Shown here one piece after another: positions 60,846 to 64,000 of a stretch of 64,000 bases of DNA (its first letter is position 1; each line of letters begins with the position of its first letter). The stretch lies in the NCBI GenBank assembly GCA_032622095.1, contig CP136069.1, positions 108,590,278 through 108,654,277 of the forward strand, read 5' to 3'. The notes beneath the pieces are model-generated. The model was not told the DNA's origin, did no database searches, and saw nothing but the letters and a program-made list of their open reading frames with translations. Position numbers and translations under genes: made by a program. Origin of the DNA: Siphonodentalium dalli. Taxonomy: Eukaryota; Mollusca; Scaphopoda; Gadilida; Siphonodentaliidae.

Positions 60846-61940
60846 ACGTTATAAACAATTTGGTGGAATTTCTAACCAAAGTTCACTTAATGCATGGGGT
60901 ATATCTGGCGATTAGTGTTTGGGTTATCTCATACTATTTACATACTCTTTGTTTACATACCATGGGGTTCATATACCGGTACATGATTTAGAAATAGCAT
61001 TTAATACAACTATTAGTTATTTAAGTCAGGCATTTAGGTTCATTGTACCTGTGTACATCTGGTGGGCTAAGTCTTCATTTTGGAAGATTCGTCAGGACTC
61101 TATATATCAGCCATTTATTAACTCTGATATATGTTTGTAAAAGTAAAAAATAAAGTGATCCAGACAGACTGATGGACAAAACAAACCAAAGCACTGCCAC
61201 TGATGGTTATTTAAACCAAATATCCGGCTACCACCTTTGACCAAAAAATCTTAAGAAAATATGTACCATGCAAATTTCCATTGCGAGCTATTTCTGAATA
61301 CTGAATAGAACCTGGTATAAAATTGTCTACTGTGAGGGTTTACGAGCAGATAATTTAACCCATTCACAATACAAACCGTTCATAACACCACTTATACATT
61401 GCCTCAATAGCCCGAAGACGAGTGTGACTCGCCACACAGTAGTATTTCAACCAGGCTATACTCATGATTCATTCAATGAACTGGATATTGCATGTACACT
61501 TCTGCTACAGTGATTGGTACTTGATAGCACTATTGGTGCTAATGATATGATATTATATGCATATCGCGATTCAATTTAGTCTTTTAGACTTGGAAAAATT
61601 ATTGAAATTTCAGCACGCATTGACGAATGGTGACCTCGTATAATGATAATTTTGTTTCTCATTTATAATAGCATCCTATTCCATGCCTAAGCTAAAATAA
61701 ACACTCTGTAACAAATGAATTTGGTACCCGGAGAAGTTCCAAAAAAAAGGGCACACTATCAGTTCAGAATATGCATTGCATGTACGCAGCAAAACACATT
61801 TCAAATAACTTGAATTATAGGTATAAACGGACTGAAATGTAGAAATTACAGTAAGTTTGCACAACCTTCCCCGAAGCAGCATGCAATTTGCCAAACTTCC
61901 ACAAATAGAGAGTGCCACTGTGTGGTAGAATTTACATGTC
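60846..61940. other. Spacer without recognised features
   Basis: AT-rich, no supported gene. Frames at 60919-61140 and 61676-61945 show no domain. Confidence 0.5.
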
Positions 61941-61944
61941 ATCA

Positions 61945-63342
61945 TGACATAAATCTCTACTAAAGCTGACGCCCGTAGAGATCATATTCCACCTGTACAA
62001 AACTCGGGAACTTTTTTTAAGTTTTGACAGGGAACCTTATAAAGTAAAAAAAAATAACATGGGGAATGTACTTCTTTGTTCATATACATGTATGTAGGCT
62101 TAATGATTTATTCATCGGTACGTGAAGTTCCCAGCTCGATATTACAGAATTGCTTTCGCGTTATGTCGCTTAGGCCAAAGAAAAAAGATTGTATGTTTCC
62201 GGTAACGGAGCGAACAAATTAGGGTAGGTAGGTAGGGAAATTTTTGTTTTTAATTTTATTTCGATATTTTTTATCCAGCTGCAGACATATTGAACTACAT
62301 CGACCGAAGTGACATAATATGCCAACCCGTGTTGTGGGGAAAGTGTTACTTGATCAACACAGTGGAAACTGGAAATATACATTAAGGTTGATAAAAAAAA
62401 TCAAATTTCATGCTTAGGTATGTTTTTTATTATTCACATACATGACATGTAGCACATTTTCATAAATTTGGCTATAAACTTGGTAGGAAATTGATGTCAC
62501 TTAACTTTTTATCAGAATTTTACCAATAATATCACCATTATATATACTGTACTGTACTGTACTTGTATTGTGACGACTACATCTCATTGTATGGGGGTAG
62601 CCAGTACGTCCACCGAGCATGAATGGTTTTTGGAGACAGTAGCTATACCCCTAACATATGTGGTGATAACCTCTATACATGTATATATACACCCACCATG
62701 GCATGTCTGTTGATAGTGTTCCATAACACATAAAGCACTGTAAAAGCAGGCAGGAGATAGTCTGAGATACACTCTCAGGAAATTAAAATTGCAAAATGTA
62801 TGCTCATCAATCCACAACCCATCACACACCTGTGGCCTTTGAGACAGCCGTCAATTCATGGTCACTTTTCACAGGGATATGTTAGAAACCATGTGTTTTG
62901 CACACTAAAGGTCATCAATATTTATGAGCATTAGTGGTAAAAAAAAACAGTAAATATTTGAAAATTTTGACTTTTTCTCAAAATATCAATAAAAAGTTTA
63001 GGGTCGGCGGGTTATTTTTAGGGTCGGTCGATGTACGGAAACATAGTTTCTTTTTACTTTGGCCTTACGACAATAATTTTCGTGACACGGAATAAAATAA
63101 ATATTTATCGCGGAATCGGGTCTCAAAAGTCATGTAAATAATATAATCTCGAGCTGGGAACTTCACTTACCGATGAATAAATCATTAAGCAACAGGTATG
63201 AACAAAGAAGTACATAACCCGCGTTACTTTATAAGGTTCCCTGTCAAAACTTAAAAAAACTTCCTGGGAATTGTAAAGGTGGAATATGATCTCTATGGCA
63301 TTCTAGCTTTAGTAGAGATTCATGAATCATGGCATGATCTAG
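61945..63342. mobile_element. Long inverted repeat (about 195-bp arms) around a nested element
   Basis: Left arm about 61945-62141 and right arm about 63142-63342 are inverted copies: AATCTCTACTAAAGCT, TAGAGATCATATTCCACCT, AAGTTTTGACAGGGAACCTT, GTACTTCTTTGTTCATA, TTAATGATTTATTCATCGGT and GAAGTTCCCAGCTCGA occur in both in inverse order. The loop contains the GGCC-ended element. The outer limits are eroded; no target duplication identified. Confidence 0.83.
62173..63064. mobile_element. Harbinger-like GGCC-ended element, second copy (892 bp)
   Basis: Ends GGCCAAAGAAAAAAGATT and, reversed, GGCCAAAGTAAAAAGAAA continue to TATGTTTCCG. TTA flanks each side (62170-62172 and 63065-63067). Inner AGGGTAGGTAGGTAGGG (left) and GGGTCGGCGGG, AGGGTCGGTCGA (right) match the element at 53075. 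It also holds the TTTTTATCCAGCTGCAGA segment shared with 46138. Its position in the loop of the 195-bp inverted repeat shows that it inserted there. Confidence 0.83.
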
Positions 63343-63344
63343 AC

Positions 63345-64000
63345 ATAAACAATCAGCATCCATCTTACTTCTTCTTGTGTTGATATGTCGTTCCGTGTAT
63401 TTATGTAACCTATTTATGTTACTTTCACAAAACTAGCACTAGTAGTATTCACATTCAAATTAAACAAAGCGGAATGTATATACAAATAGTACAATCCTTG
63501 AATTCACGTTGGGACAAGTGAGTAGTGTAAACTGGTAAATGTGATCACGATTCACGGTATTCACCGGAAATCTGGCCATTAATTAGAATCAGATAATTTT
63601 GAACTAACGCCTGCTAAATCCACGTTGAAAAGACGAAGTCAGAATAATTCCTCACGTCCAAGATGAAGCCTAATTTCATTTCAATTTCAAGGATTTTAAT
63701 TTTTGTTTTGAGAATTGTCCCGACCTTGTCCTTCACCTTGTTGGAATAACCGGAAATGTGTTTTGATTATTTTTTCCGGTCTTCGCTAATGACAACTGTT
63801 GTTAAGCTTTGGAGTTGGAACATAGACTGCTGAGAATTGATAAATTAGACGCATTTTTGCGATTAAATTCATTCAGTTGATGGCACCTATGATCTAGTTA
63901 TCTTGCCAAGTTAACTTTCAGTTAATCATTCATTGAAACATGAACGGCAATAACAAAGACTCAGAGTTTGAAACTGTCAGTTTCAAACACAAACTTGACC
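63345..64000. other. Spacer without recognised features
   Basis: AT-rich sequence to the window edge; no gene, repeat or border seen. Confidence 0.5.

Overview
The window looks like repeat-dominated, gene-poor nuclear DNA from an animal, probably a marine invertebrate. It is AT-rich. It carries a CR1/L2-like LINE reverse transcriptase, many short inverted-repeat DNA transposons and 5S rRNA-derived sequence. Dispersed motifs of the kinds AGGGCCATAACTC, AAATCCAAGATGGC and CAATAGCTCA recall repeats of molluscs and other lophotrochozoans, but similar repeats occur elsewhere (e.g. lancelets), so the species is left open. I found no convincing host protein-coding gene.

Layout. (1) 1-22495: one satellite array that runs off the left edge. 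It has 46 anchor positions in two monomer lengths, long (L, about 558 bp) and short (S, about 397-400 bp), arranged in part as a six-monomer, 2945-bp higher-order repeat seen three times. (2) 22496-22825: a compact cluster of TTAGCG motifs and palindromes against the satellite edge. (3) 23076-25207: a small non-autonomous DNA transposon split by a 5'-truncated LINE whose reverse-transcriptase frame is still open; both insertions have target duplications. (4) 26375-30405: a foldback-like element built of tandem repeats in opposite orientations around a centre near 28840. (5) 30454-36390: Tc1/mariner-like, Harbinger-like and TTAA-type short elements, several nested. (6) 36.9-43.5 kb: old tandem repeats (about 360, 210 and 163 bp units), the last split by a 345-bp element. 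(7) 44.8-47.6 kb: hAT-like, TA-flanked and TTAA-type elements. (8) 49.9-51.1 kb: two unassigned open frames. (9) 51.1-52.8 and 56.9-59.2 kb: two diverged copies of one segment, each with 5S rRNA-like sequence on the minus strand and Harbinger-like elements. (10) 53075-54988 and 62173-63064: two related GGCC-ended elements, the second in the loop of a long inverted repeat.

The parts do not form an operon or pathway. They record insertion, nesting and unequal exchange. Within the window only the LINE protein shows recognisable enzyme motifs, and it lacks the upstream part of a LINE protein. Terminal inverted repeats, target duplications and repeat relationships were read by eye; percentage identities, copy numbers elsewhere and family assignments were not computed.
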